Assembly: GCA_016213735.1 (NCBI GenBank)
Contig: JACQZU010000027.1
Coordinates: 48,329 to 112,328, forward strand
Direction: 5' to 3'
Length of the DNA stretch: 64,000 nucleotides
DNA from: Acidobacteriota bacterium
GTDB taxonomy: Bacteria > Acidobacteriota > Holophagae > Holophagales > Holophagaceae
In this document: positions 39,474-49,116 of the stretch, one piece after another
Layout: each line of letters begins with the position of its first letter
Position numbering within the stretch: position 1 is the first letter of the stretch
Program-made: the position numbers and the translations under genes
Notes under the pieces: generated by a model
Database searches by the model: none
Told to the model about the DNA's origin: nothing
What the model saw: the letters and a program-made list of their open reading frames with translations, nothing else

Positions 39474-40124
39474 ATGACCTTCCGGGACAGCAGCAGCGTG
39501 CTGGTGAGCCGCCAAGCGGTGCTCCTGGCGACCGGGGTGGGCGTGGGGATGCTCACCCTGGCCTACGTGCTGGGGGTCCAGGTGGGCAAGCAGACCACCG
39601 CCCTCCGCGCCGAGGCGGGCGCCGGCAACGGGGAGCTGAAGGAGCTGCCCCAGTCCCTGGCGGAGCAGCTGAAGGCCTTCGAGGTCGAGGCGCCGGGCCT
39701 GGAGAAGGCCCGGGCCGAGCCCCCGAAGCCCGAGCCCAAGGCGGAAGAGAAGGCCAAGGAGGAACCCAAGGCTCCATCCCCGGCCCCCAGGGCCGAACCC
39801 CGGAAGGCCGAGGCCGCCCCCAAGGTGGACGCGAAGCCCGAGCCCAAGGCCGTAAAGACTGAAGCCAAGGCTTCGTCGAAGCCCGAGGCCCCCAAGGCGG
39901 AGGGCCCCCGCTGGACCCAGCAGCTCGTCACCACCAATGATCCTGCGGAAGCGAAGCGGGTCGCTGCCAAGGCCAAGGAGGCCGGCTTCGACACGGTGGA
40001 ACTGAAGAGCGGCGACACGATCCGCGTGCGCCTGAAGGCCAGCTTGGCCAAGCCCGACGCCGACGCTGCCGGCGCCAAGTTGAAGGACAAGGGCCTCAAG
40101 CCCTTCGCGGTGAAGGTGGAATAG
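39474..40124 (+). CDS. Membrane-anchored SPOR-like protein
   Basis: 216 residues. Topology: a short cytoplasmic N-terminus, one transmembrane helix at about 15-38 (AVLLATGVGVGMLTLAYVLGVQVG), a long Pro/Lys/Glu/Ala-rich linker at about 60-145, and a small C-terminal domain (QLVTTNDPAEAKRVAAKAKEAGFDTVELKSGDTIRVRLKA) whose beta-alpha-beta pattern resembles a SPOR peptidoglycan-binding domain. Such proteins localise to division sites. The assignment rests on architecture; the SPOR match is weak. Confidence 0.7.
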   Translation: MTFRDSSSVLVSRQAVLLATGVGVGMLTLAYVLGVQVGKQTTALRAEAGAGNGELKELPQSLAEQLKAFEVEAPGLEKARAEPPKPEPKAEEKAKEEPKAPSPAPRAEPRKAEAAPKVDAKPEPKAVKTEAKASSKPEAPKAEGPRWTQQLVTTNDPAEAKRVAAKAKEAGFDTVELKSGDTIRVRLKASLAKPDADAAGAKLKDKGLKPFAVKVE

Positions 40125-40126
40125 GC

Positions 40127-41554
40127 TCACTCCCCCTTGGGGTAAACCCGGATGGCCTTGTGGGCTCTCAGGATCACCTTCCCGGGGGGGAAGCCGCGGG
40201 GCTTGCTGACGTCGGCCACGCGGCACCAATGGACCTCCACTTTCCCCCCCTCCCTGGCCTTGCTGTGGAAGGCCGCCAGCTCGGCGGCGCGTTCCAGGAC
40301 CGTGCGGGGGAGTTCCCCCAGCTTGTCGGGGTTGCGGATCACCACGTGGCTGCCGGGGACCCCCGCCACGTGCAGCCAGAAGTCCGCGGGCGAGGCCACC
40401 TTGAAGGTGAGCTGGTCGTTGTCCGCGTCGCCCTTGCCCACGAGGATCTGGAAGCCTTCCACCTCGTAGCTGCGCAGCGCGCGGCCCTTCCCGTCCTTCC
40501 GCGGCGTCTCGTCCATGGGCCTCCCCGCCTTCGAGGATGCCGCGGACCGGGGTCTGGGCGGGAGGGGGACCGGGGGGCCCTCCGGTTCCAGCTCCCGGAG
40601 GGCCTGCTGGCGTTCCCGTTCCCGCGCCGCCACCTGGGCCAGGCCACGCTCGGCACGCTTGGCCGCGGAAAACCAGCGCTGCACCGCCTCCTCGGCGCGA
40701 AGGCCCGGAGGCAGGATCAGGCGCCGGCCGCCCTCCAGCTCCACCTCCCCGCTGCTCCCCTTCAGGCGCCAGAGTTCGGCCGACAGGGCCTGGGCCGGTT
40801 CCTTGAGCTCCAGGGCCCGTTCGTGGCGGTCCCGGTCCCGGGTCAGGGCCTCCCCGATGCGCCCGAGTTTCTCCAGGACCTCCCGGCGGGTGCGCTCGGC
40901 CCGTTCCCGCCGAGGTTTCAGCAGCAGGGCCTCCGCCCGGGCCAGGGACCAGGCCCGGTGGCGCGTGGCCAGGCCGCCGTCGCCGGGGAGGATCTCCGGC
41001 ACCCCGCCGGCCAGCGCTGCCTCCAGGCGGTCCCCCCAGGCCTCCCGCCACCGCAGGAAGGGGGGCGGGTCCCCCTCGGGCGTCGGGGCCTCGGCAGGGA
41101 AGGGGGTGCCCAGGCCGATTCGCACGGGATGGCGCTCCCCGCCGTCCAGGCGCAGGCCCCCGCGCCCGGGGATGGCCTGGAAGGCCAGGCGGAGGGCGTC
41201 CATCCTCCCCCCCAGGCTGAGGCGCTGGAAATCGAGGCCGAGCCATCGCTCCCGCGGGTCTCCGGCCAGGTCCACCAGCCGCGCGCCCTTGAGCTCCACG
41301 GCCCAGCGGCGGCTCAGGTCCCCCCTGGATTCCGCCCGGAGCAGCAGGAAGGCTTCGTCCTTCGTCTCAAGGCGCCAGAGCTCCGGCCGGGGCTGGAGCA
41401 GGAAGGCCCAGGCCTCCCCCCGGGGGCGACCCGCCCGGGGGTCCGGTGCCCACTGCAGGAGCAGGGCCCGGGGGCCCACCCGCAGGTCCTCCACCACTCC
41501 GCCCCCACCGGCGAGGTGGGCGCGGGCCAGGGCCAGCAGAAGGGGGGCGTCCAT
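40127..41554 (-). CDS. NFACT (RqcH/FbpA-like) protein
   Basis: 475 residues from the ATG at 41554; an in-frame GTG at 41638 would add 28 residues of low-complexity sequence. The C-terminal NFACT-R (DUF814) domain is clear: YEVEGFQILVGKGDADNDQLTFKVASPADFWLHVAGVPGSHVVIRN, and VEVHWCRVADVSKPRGFPPGKVILR. The middle contains a coiled coil (about 230-345), and the N-terminus is a divergent NFACT-N domain. Family members bind stalled 50S-tRNA complexes and, in RqcH, add alanine tails. The N-terminal part is shorter and more diverged than in Bacillus RqcH, so catalytic competence is uncertain. Confidence 0.85.
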   Translation of the reverse strand: MDAPLLLALARAHLAGGGGVVEDLRVGPRALLLQWAPDPRAGRPRGEAWAFLLQPRPELWRLETKDEAFLLLRAESRGDLSRRWAVELKGARLVDLAGDPRERWLGLDFQRLSLGGRMDALRLAFQAIPGRGGLRLDGGERHPVRIGLGTPFPAEAPTPEGDPPPFLRWREAWGDRLEAALAGGVPEILPGDGGLATRHRAWSLARAEALLLKPRRERAERTRREVLEKLGRIGEALTRDRDRHERALELKEPAQALSAELWRLKGSSGEVELEGGRRLILPPGLRAEEAVQRWFSAAKRAERGLAQVAARERERQQALRELEPEGPPVPLPPRPRSAASSKAGRPMDETPRKDGKGRALRSYEVEGFQILVGKGDADNDQLTFKVASPADFWLHVAGVPGSHVVIRNPDKLGELPRTVLERAAELAAFHSKAREGGKVEVHWCRVADVSKPRGFPPGKVILRAHKAIRVYPKGE

Positions 41555-41910
41555 GGCGGAAAATCCGAAGAGGGGGGTGGCAGGCGGGAGGCCGGCGCCA
41601 GGGAATCCGCGGCCGGCGGGTGGAGCGGTGGTCCTCACGGTGGGGCCGGGACCATCCCGAGAACATAGCAGCCCCGTTCTCCCGCTCCCCCGGGCAGGCC
41701 CGTCAGGCGACGTCCGAGGCGGGGAAGGCGCCCGATTCCAGGATGGAATTCCTCGGCATGACGCGGGAGCCCGGGTCCGGGTAGGCCCCCCACGGGGACG
41801 GGCAGGAGGCCGAACACCTTCCTCCTCGGGGAGTTTTCGACTCCGAGAGTCCTGGCCCTGGGGGCGCTACAATCCCCGGGGCCCTCCCCGCCCGGTGGGG
41901 CCGACCTTCC
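41555..41910. other. Divergent intergenic region
   Basis: 356 bases between the start of the NFACT gene (minus) and the next plus-strand gene. If the alternative GTG at 41638 is used for NFACT the gap is 272 bases. A TACAAT -10-like hexamer at about 41867 faces the plus-strand gene, but no -35 at proper spacing is seen. No RNA gene or conserved leader is recognised. Confidence 0.4.
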
Positions 41911-43173
41911 ATGTTCCCTCAACCCTCCTCGCACCCCTCCTGCCGCCCAGGGCCCTCCCGGGTGGTCTTCGCCATCGCCCTGCTCGGGTGCCTGGCCTGC
42001 GGATGGGGGGTGGACCGCGCCCGCCTCCACCGCCGCCCGGTCCAGGCCCGAGCGGAGGACGGATGGGTCCGCCTGCCCCTGGACGCCGAGGCCCAGCGCC
42101 ACGCGGGAGGGCTCTGGCTGGGAGACAAGGAAGGACGCCCCGTGCCGTTCCTGCTGGAGGGGAAGGGGCTCTGGGAACCCCGGCAGCTGGACGTGGAGAA
42201 GCTCCTCCTCGGCGGAACCAGCGAGGGGCGTCTGAGCGCGGAATTCTCGCTCCGCATTCCGGAAGCCTGGAAGATCCGGGACCGAGAACAACTCCGCATC
42301 GAACTGGACCTGGATGGCCGGGCGCCCTGGGCCTGCCGGGTGGACGTGCAGCGGCGCCTGGAGGGCGGACCCTTCCTGGGCCTTCCCCGGGAGTCTCCCC
42401 TGGAATCCCACGACCTCGGTCCTCCCGAGACCCCTCGCCGGACCCTGGTGGTTCCCTGGGACGCCCAGGACTATCGACTCAGCCTGGTTCCCATTCTCGG
42501 GAAGGCCCCCAACCTGCGGAGCCTGAGGGTCTGGGCCGTCACCGACCCCCTGGAATTGGAACCCGACGCGATGCAGCAGCCTTCGGAACTCCAGCGGGAA
42601 GGGGTGGGGGAGCCCGAGCGCTGGCGGATCCGCCTGGGGGCCCCCGAGCGGGTGGTGGGCCTGGACCTGACCTTGCGCCCGGGCTCCCAGCCCGTGAAGC
42701 CCCTCCTCTCGCGGGCGGGGGATACGCCGGAAGCGGCGCTGCGCCCCGTGAGGGTGGATGGCCTCGTGTGGAACCTGCCCGGTCCGGCGGGGAAGTCCTC
42801 CCACCTGGGCCTCGACCCCCAGGTGGCGGATCGCTTCCTGCTGGTCCTCCCCGCGGGGGCCAGGCTGGAAGGTCTGAAAGTGCTGGTCCGGCGGGACGCG
42901 CTGATCTTCCCCGCCCAGGCCCGCCAGACCTACCTCCTGCACCTGGGCGGGGCGGCCCGGCCCGTCCCCCCGCCCCCCGGGCCCCTGCCTCCGAGCCGCA
43001 TGATCTACGGCCGGGACCCTGCGCACCTGGGGGCTGCGGAACCCGATCCCCAGGGACTCCCCCTGGCCCGGACCCTTGGCGGTCAGGGGCGGACCTGGCT
43101 GCGCTGGGGGGCCTGGAGTGCCGCCGCGGCCCTGGCGCTTGTGGCCTGGTGGCTGCTGGGGCGGAGGCAGTAG
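41911..43173 (+). CDS. Membrane-anchored protein, DUF3999-like
   Basis: 420 residues. A signal peptide or anchor (about 18-32, VVFAIALLGCLACGWG) is followed by a large extracytoplasmic beta-rich region (FSLRIPEAWKIRDREQLRIELDLDG; RFLLVLPAGARLEGLKVLVRRDALIFPAQARQTYLLHLGG) and a C-terminal helix (AAAALALVAWWLLGRRQ). The N- and C-terminal anchors with jelly-roll-like strands between resemble DUF3999 proteins of unknown function. This match is by architecture only. It converges on the CHRD gene with a shared terminator. Confidence 0.6.
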   Translation: MFPQPSSHPSCRPGPSRVVFAIALLGCLACGWGVDRARLHRRPVQARAEDGWVRLPLDAEAQRHAGGLWLGDKEGRPVPFLLEGKGLWEPRQLDVEKLLLGGTSEGRLSAEFSLRIPEAWKIRDREQLRIELDLDGRAPWACRVDVQRRLEGGPFLGLPRESPLESHDLGPPETPRRTLVVPWDAQDYRLSLVPILGKAPNLRSLRVWAVTDPLELEPDAMQQPSELQREGVGEPERWRIRLGAPERVVGLDLTLRPGSQPVKPLLSRAGDTPEAALRPVRVDGLVWNLPGPAGKSSHLGLDPQVADRFLLVLPAGARLEGLKVLVRRDALIFPAQARQTYLLHLGGAARPVPPPPGPLPPSRMIYGRDPAHLGAAEPDPQGLPLARTLGGQGRTWLRWGAWSAAAALALVAWWLLGRRQ

Positions 43174-43268
43174 GGGGCGGATCCTGAGTGGGATCCTGGC
43201 GGCGCGGCGGGACCGTCCTCCGAGTTGGATCGAACCGCGAACGACCGCGGGCAGAACGATCGCACGAA

Positions 43269-43292
43269 GAGGGCCCGCCTGCGCGGGCCCTC
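43269..43292. terminator. Bidirectional terminator hairpin
   Basis: GAGGGCCCGC and GCGGGCCCTC form a perfect ten-base-pair stem with a four-base loop (CTGC). It lies between two convergent genes, so it can serve both. There is no T-run on either side. Confidence 0.6.
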
Positions 43293-43316
43293 CCGACTCG
43301 ACCGGTTGGGGCGTGC

Positions 43317-44576
43317 TCAGTAACCCCCGCCTCCCCCGCCTCCCCCGCCTCCTCCGCCCCCGCCCGTGCTGCCGCTTCCCTCGGCTGGGACCTGGCCGCG
43401 GATCTCCCCGCCGGGGTAGGCGGCGCTGTGGACATTGCCGTACAGCGTCCCCGCGAGGTACTTCGAAAACTGGCTCCCGCCCAGGTAGAAGGCGGGCGGA
43501 ATCCTCCAGGTCCCGGTCCCGGCGCCCGTGAAGGGCACCGCGACCGGACCGGTGACGCCCGCGGCCCCCTCGTGGATGTGGGCCGCGGTGCCGGTGAGCC
43601 CGCTGGTCTGGATGGTGCCCCGCACCTCCAGGGTGCCGGGATCCAGGGCCAAGGAAGCGACCCCCGTGGCCGTGGAGCTGTTGGGTGGGACCTCCTGGGA
43701 CCCGGCCAGGGTGAAGGTCTTGATCGGGGAGGCCGCCTGGTTGATCTGGCCCCGGATCTCCCCCCCGGGGTTGCCGGTGGTGTGGATGTTGAAGTACAGC
43801 CCATCCCCGTCGAAGGCGGAGATCTGGCCGGCATTGAGGATGCTGCCGGGGGGGAGCATCCAGATTCCGTTCCCCTGATCCAGAAGGCCGATCACGATGG
43901 GCCCGGAACTCCCGGCCAGGGCCTGGTGGATGTGGGCCTGGGTGCCCGTCACGCCGCTCACACGGATGCCGCCCACGATCTCTCCCGTCAGGGGATCCAA
44001 CGCCAGGGCCCCCATCCCCGTGCCGCTCGCCCCGGTCGGGGGAGTCTCCTGGTCCCCTGCCAGGGAGGCGTATTTCGCCTTGAGGGCGATCTGGCCGCGG
44101 ATCTCACCGCCCGGAAAGGCGGGCGTGTGGACGTTCACGTAGAGCCCTCCGGCCTGGAATGCGGCGACCTGGGCCTCGGTGAGGGTGCTTCCGGCGGGGA
44201 CGTTCCACACCCCTCCACCCGAAGCCGTGAGCTCCACGGCCACGCCGCCGTTGGCGCCCTTCGCGGCCTGGTGGATGTGGGAGGCCACCCCGTCGATCCC
44301 GGTGGTCACCACGGTGCCTTTCAGGGCCCGGGTGGTCGGATTCAGGGTCATCACCGCCACCCCCCGGGCGGCAGAACCGTTCGCCGGCACCTCGCTCCCC
44401 CCGCCGAGCAGGGCGATCCGGGTGATGTCGGGCGGCGTGAACCCCTGGGTTCCCCCCAGGCCTCCGGAAGAACTTCCTCCTCCGCCGCAGGCCAGAGCGG
44501 CCAGGGCAAGAAGCCCAACGAGGGCGGAGTTCCACCTGCGGGCATTCGTGAACCGGAAAGGCGATGGCGAGATCAT
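43317..44576 (-). CDS. Lipoprotein with three CHRD domains and a polyglycine tail
   Basis: 419 residues from the ATG at 44576, preceded by AGGAGG. A lipobox (LLALAALAC-GGGG) near residue 30 indicates a lipoprotein. Three CHRD (chordin-like) repeats of about 110-120 residues follow, each with SHIHQA/AHIHQA/AHIHEG and ending NVHTPAFPGGEIRGQI, NIHTTGNPGGEIRGQI or NVHSAAYPGGEIRGQV. The protein ends in an uninterrupted run of 14 glycines and a tyrosine. The His residues of the AHIH and N-HT motifs suggest metal binding. Function of bacterial CHRD proteins is unknown; cell-surface location is likely. Confidence 0.9.
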   Translation of the reverse strand: MISPSPFRFTNARRWNSALVGLLALAALACGGGGSSSGGLGGTQGFTPPDITRIALLGGGSEVPANGSAARGVAVMTLNPTTRALKGTVVTTGIDGVASHIHQAAKGANGGVAVELTASGGGVWNVPAGSTLTEAQVAAFQAGGLYVNVHTPAFPGGEIRGQIALKAKYASLAGDQETPPTGASGTGMGALALDPLTGEIVGGIRVSGVTGTQAHIHQALAGSSGPIVIGLLDQGNGIWMLPPGSILNAGQISAFDGDGLYFNIHTTGNPGGEIRGQINQAASPIKTFTLAGSQEVPPNSSTATGVASLALDPGTLEVRGTIQTSGLTGTAAHIHEGAAGVTGPVAVPFTGAGTGTWRIPPAFYLGGSQFSKYLAGTLYGNVHSAAYPGGEIRGQVPAEGSGSTGGGGGGGGGGGGGGY

Positions 44577-44589
44577 GCGTTCCTCCTGA

Positions 44590-45723
<1,134 letters not shown>

Positions 45724-45759
45724 GGACGCTTTCGACCGCGGGGGTCGTGCGGGGGGGCC

Positions 45760-46122
45760 ATGAGGACGGATGGGAAGAGCGTGCTGAAACTCCGGCTCCT
45801 CCTGGGGGACCTCATCGCCATGGGCCCCGGCAAGGCGGACCTCCTGGAGGCCATCCGGGAGACCGGTTCCATCTCCGCGGCGGCGCGCAGGATGGGGATG
45901 GACTACCGTCGCGCCTGGGCCCTGGTGGAAGCGATGAACCAGGGCTTCCGCAAGCCCCTGGTGGAGGCGGCGCCGGGCGGGGCCCGGGGCGGGGGTGCGC
46001 AGGTCACCCGCATGGGCGAGGAGGTCCTCGAGGCGTTCCGGCGGCTCCAGGCGAAGGCGGAGGCCGCCGGGGCCGAGGAACTCGCCTTCCTCCGCAGGCG
46101 GGCCGCGAAGCCCGAAGGCTGA
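45760..46122 (+). CDS. ModE-like molybdenum-responsive regulator, DNA-binding domain only
   Basis: 120 residues. N-terminal winged helix-turn-helix of the ModE/LysR type: LLEAIRETGSISAAARRMGMDYRRAWALVEAMN, followed by the wing (GGGAQVTRMGEEVLEAFRRLQ). The molybdate-binding TOBE/Mop domains of full ModE are absent, as in other single-domain relatives. It precedes modABC by 64 bases; an inverted repeat with ModE-box geometry lies in that gap. It probably controls molybdate uptake, but how it senses molybdate is unclear. Confidence 0.88.
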   Translation: MRTDGKSVLKLRLLLGDLIAMGPGKADLLEAIRETGSISAAARRMGMDYRRAWALVEAMNQGFRKPLVEAAPGGARGGGAQVTRMGEEVLEAFRRLQAKAEAAGAEELAFLRRRAAKPEG

Positions 46123-46158
46123 CCCGGTGCCCGGGGCCGTCCCCGGGGCTTGGCGCAT

Positions 46159-46182
46159 CGCTATGCTCCCAGTACCATAGCG
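46159..46182. promoter_or_regulatory. ModE-type operator immediately before modA
   Basis: CGCTATG (46159-46165) and CATAGCG (46176-46182) are perfect inverted repeats with a ten-base spacer, 24 bases overall. This matches the CG-N-TAT outer arms and total span of the E. coli ModE consensus as I recall it. The site ends only four bases before the GTG start of modA, occupying the ribosome-binding-site position. Confidence 0.75.
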
Positions 46183-46186
46183 GTCC

Positions 46187-46966
46187 GTGGGCCTGCTCCG
46201 TGCCATCCTCCCCGCCCTCCTGGCCCTGGCGGCAGGCTTTCTTCCCGCCCAGCCCGGACGGGTGCGCGTGGCCGCCGCCGCGGACCTCAAGTGGGCCCTG
46301 GAAGATGCCGCCGCCGCCTTCGCCCGGGAGCAGCCAGGGAGGACCTGCGTTCTCACCTTCGGATCCTCAGGCTCTTTCTTCGCGCAGCTGACCCAGGGAG
46401 CCCCCTTCGACGTCTTCCTCTCGGCGGACGTGGCCTACCCGCAAAGGCTGGTGGAGCGTGGACTGGCCCGGGCGGACACCCTCTTCCGCTATGGCCAGGG
46501 AGGGCTGGTGCTGTGGGTGCCCGCCGCGTCCCCGGTCCCGATCGAGCAGTTGGGCCTGGCTTCCGTGCGGCACCCCGCGGTCCGGAAGGTGGCGATCGCC
46601 AACCCCCTGCACGCGCCCTATGGGCTGGCCGCCCAGGCTGCCCTGCAAAGGGCGGGGATGCTGGAGCACGCGAGGGGGAAGTTGGTCCTGGGCGAGAACG
46701 TGTCCCAGGCGGCCCAGTTCGTCCATTCGGGGGCCGCGGACCTGGGGATCATCGCCCGCTCCCTCGCGCTGGCCCCGGCCATGAGGGACCGGGGCCGCAT
46801 CTGGCGGATCCCGCCGGAGCTCCATCCCCCCCTGGACCAGGGCGGGGTGGTCCTGGCCCGGGCCCGGGACCCCGAGGCGGCCCTCGCCTTCGCCCGCTTC
46901 CTGGCGGGCCCCGCAGGGGCATCCATCTTCGCGAAGCACGGCTTCGATCCGCCCGGGAACCGGTGA
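46187..46966 (+). CDS. modA: Molybdate ABC transporter substrate-binding protein
   Basis: 259 residues from the GTG at 46187. A signal peptide (ILPALLALAAGFLPAQPG) is followed by the ModA fold: VRVAAAADLKWALEDAA, TFGSSGSFFAQLTQGAPFDVFLSADVAYPQRL (oxyanion-binding serines), ANPLHAPYGLAA, GENVSQAAQFVHSGAADLGII. It binds molybdate or tungstate in the periplasm and delivers it to ModBC. No Shine-Dalgarno is visible because the operator occupies that position; leaderless translation or a different start is possible. Confidence 0.94.
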   Translation: MGLLRAILPALLALAAGFLPAQPGRVRVAAAADLKWALEDAAAAFAREQPGRTCVLTFGSSGSFFAQLTQGAPFDVFLSADVAYPQRLVERGLARADTLFRYGQGGLVLWVPAASPVPIEQLGLASVRHPAVRKVAIANPLHAPYGLAAQAALQRAGMLEHARGKLVLGENVSQAAQFVHSGAADLGIIARSLALAPAMRDRGRIWRIPPELHPPLDQGGVVLARARDPEAALAFARFLAGPAGASIFAKHGFDPPGNR

Positions 46967-46969
46967 GTC

Positions 46970-47638
46970 GTGGACGGACAGGCTCTCTTCCTCAGCCTGA
47001 GCCTCGCGGCGGCCACCACGGGCCTGCTCGCCCTGCTCGGTCTCCCCCTGGCCGCCTGGCTGGCCTTCTCCAGAGCCCGCTGGAAGCCCCTGGTCGAAGC
47101 CGTGGTGGCCCTTCCCCTGGTGCTGCCCCCCACGGTGCTGGGATTCTACGTGCTGCTCGCCATCGGCCCCGAAGGCCCCCTGGGACGCCTGCTGAGTCCC
47201 TGGGGCATCCGCCTCGCCTTCAGCTTTTCCGGACTGCTGCTGGCATCGACGCTCTTCAGCCTCCCCTTCGCCGTCCAGCCCTTCGCCGCCGGGTTCGCCG
47301 CCGTGCCTCTTCGCACCCGGGAGGCCGCCGCCACCCTGGGTGCCGGCCCGGTCCAGACCTTCCTCAGGGTGGTCCTTCCCCAGGCCTGGCCCGGGGTCCT
47401 GACGGGGCTGGTGCTCAGCTTCGCCCACACCCTCGGGGAGTTTGGCGTGGTGTTGATGGTGGGGGGCAACATCCCTGGGCAGACGCGGACGGTCTCCATC
47501 GCCATCTTCGACCATGTGCAGGCCCTGGAATACGGCGCCGCCGCCCGCACCGCGGCCTTCCTCCTGGCCGTCTCCTTCCTCGTCCTTCTGCTGACCTACG
47601 GCCTGCGCCGGAAGGAGGCGCCTTGGCGCCTTTTCTGA
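46970..47638 (+). CDS. modB: Molybdate ABC transporter permease
   Basis: 222 residues from the GTG at 46970, three bases after modA. Five or six transmembrane helices; the PLVLPPTVLGFYVLLAIG segment is typical of ModB, and the EAA loop (REAAATLGAGPVQTFLRVVLPQAWPGVLTG) contacts ModC. SFAHTLGEFGVVLMVGGNIPGQTRT is the conserved C-terminal half. It overlaps modC by 16 bases. Confidence 0.95.
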   Translation: MDGQALFLSLSLAAATTGLLALLGLPLAAWLAFSRARWKPLVEAVVALPLVLPPTVLGFYVLLAIGPEGPLGRLLSPWGIRLAFSFSGLLLASTLFSLPFAVQPFAAGFAAVPLRTREAAATLGAGPVQTFLRVVLPQAWPGVLTGLVLSFAHTLGEFGVVLMVGGNIPGQTRTVSIAIFDHVQALEYGAAARTAAFLLAVSFLVLLLTYGLRRKEAPWRLF

Positions 47639-48711
47639 CCGCGGATGTCGCGCAGTCCTACCCCACCGGCCCCTCGGTGGAGGTGCGGATGGAGTTGCCG
47701 GGGGAGGGCGTCACCGTGCTCTTCGGCCCCTCGGGTTCGGGCAAGACCACCGTCCTGCGGGTGCTGGCGGGCCTGGAACGGCCGGGGCGGGGCCGCATCC
47801 AGTTCGACGGGGTCCCCTGGGTGGACACGGCGGCCGGGATCTTCGTCCCACCCCACCGCCGTCCCGTGGGCCTGCTCTTCCAGGATTTCGCGCTCTTTCC
47901 CCACCTCACCGTGGCCGGGAACCTGGCCTTCGGGCTCCGGGACCTGACCCCCGCCGAGCGCCGCCGCCGCGTGGGGGAATGCGCCGCCTGGGTGGGCCTG
48001 GCGGGCCTGGAGGAGCGTCTTCCCGCGCACCTCTCCGGAGGGCAGCAGCAGCGCCTCGCCCTGGGCAGGGCCCTCGTCCGCCGCCCCCGCCTCCTGCTCC
48101 TGGACGAGCCTCTCAGCGCCCTGGACGGGCCCGCCCGGGAAGAGCTTCGGCGGGACCTGGGACGCCTGCTGAAAGACGCCGGCATTCCGGCGCTGCTGGT
48201 GACCCACGATCGCGACGAAGCCCTGGCCCTCGGAGACCGCCTGCTCCTCATGGCCGGAGGCCGGATCCGCCAGGAGGGGAGCCCTGCCGAAGTCTTCAGC
48301 CGTCCCGGGGACGCGGAGCTGGCCCGCGTCCTGGGCGTGGGAACGGTGGTGAAGGTGCGGGTGCTCGGCCCCGAGCACGGCCTCCTGCGGGTGCGGGCGG
48401 GGAGGGCTGAGTTGCTGGCCCCGGACCCCGGCGGCCTCGGATCCGAGGCCTATGCCTGCATCCGCGGGGAGGGCGTGGCCCTGGAGCGGGCCGAGCCCGA
48501 GGGTGCCGCCACCCGGAACCGCCTCCCCGCCCGGGTGGCGGCCCTGGAGCGGATGGACGGCCTGGTGCGCGTCCACCTGGAATGCGGTTTTCCCCTGGAG
48601 GCCCTGCTCAGCGCCTGGTCCTGCGAGGACCTGGCCTTGCGCCCCGGGGACGAGGTCCTGGCCCTGGTGAAGGCCACGGCGGTGCACCTGGTGCCGGCGA
48701 AAGAGGGGTGA
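47623..48711 (+). CDS. modC: Molybdate ABC transporter ATP-binding protein
   Basis: 362 residues from the TTG at 47623, chosen because GGAGG lies just upstream and the protein then begins normally (APFLTADVAQSYPTGPSVEVRMELPG). Walker A GPSGSGKTT, Q-loop LLFQDFALFPHLTV, signature LSGGQQQRLALGRAL, Walker B LLLLDEPLSALD and the H-loop THDRDEALAL are all present. From about residue 290 a TOBE domain (RNRLPARVAALERMDGLVRVHLECG) is seen, the usual ModC regulatory extension. It is the last gene of the mod operon. Confidence 0.95.
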   Translation: MAPFLTADVAQSYPTGPSVEVRMELPGEGVTVLFGPSGSGKTTVLRVLAGLERPGRGRIQFDGVPWVDTAAGIFVPPHRRPVGLLFQDFALFPHLTVAGNLAFGLRDLTPAERRRRVGECAAWVGLAGLEERLPAHLSGGQQQRLALGRALVRRPRLLLLDEPLSALDGPAREELRRDLGRLLKDAGIPALLVTHDRDEALALGDRLLLMAGGRIRQEGSPAEVFSRPGDAELARVLGVGTVVKVRVLGPEHGLLRVRAGRAELLAPDPGGLGSEAYACIRGEGVALERAEPEGAATRNRLPARVAALERMDGLVRVHLECGFPLEALLSAWSCEDLALRPGDEVLALVKATAVHLVPAKEG

Positions 48712-48903
48712 TCCCGTCCCCAGCAAGGGCTCCTCCCGAATGGGCCCACCCCTTGTTCCCTCGCCGGGAGGAACCTAAATTGTGTTCTGAGCTATTCGAT
48801 AGTGAATTTTTGATAGGGTCCCTCTCTTTGGGAGGCCCCGTCCTCCGTGGGAGGCGGACCCCGATCATTCCCGGGCCCGGGCCCGCTGCAGCAGGAGCCC
48901 AAG
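48712..48903. other. Leader with hairpin and AT-rich block
   Basis: After modC, TCCTCCCG (48731-48738) can pair with CGGGAGGA (48765-48772), a possible terminator stem with a large loop. It is followed by an unusually AT-rich block (48773-48820) with the imperfect direct repeats GATAGTG and GATAGGG. This block probably holds the promoter of the following two-gene unit, but no confident -35/-10 pair can be set. Confidence 0.4.
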
Positions 48904-49116
48904 ATGGAATTCCTCGTCGTTCACTTTCCGAGAAGCCGGGTGGTCCTGGTGGACGGGGTCAAGAACGGCCGGACGGAGGATCTCCTGGAACTTGAGGCGG
49001 GGACCCACGTGGTCAGCCTGGGTCCTCCCTCGAATTTCACGCCTTCGGAACTGACGATCCGCCTGAGGGGCACGAACCCCCTGGAGCCTAGGGAGGTGCG
49101 CTTTGAGGCCGTTTAG
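48904..49116 (+). CDS. Small PEGA-like protein of unknown function
   Basis: 70 residues from the ATG at 48904 (MEFLVVHFPRSRVVLVDGVKNG), with GGAG upstream. Strand-rich pattern (RVVLVDGVKNGRTEDLLELEAGTHVVSLGPP) is reminiscent of PEGA-type surface domains, where a short extracellular module carries G-T-H-V-V/L-like strands, but no signal peptide is present. It overlaps the patatin gene by 14 bases and is likely co-translated with it, suggesting a functional partner. No firm family. Confidence 0.65.
   Translation: MEFLVVHFPRSRVVLVDGVKNGRTEDLLELEAGTHVVSLGPPSNFTPSELTIRLRGTNPLEPREVRFEAV

Noticed and set aside
46150..48711. An 853-codon frame spanning modA, modB and modC.
   Set aside because: Only its last 362 codons read as ModC; the upstream part is a shifted frame over modA and modB. 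The TTG at 47623 with GGAGG upstream is the real start.
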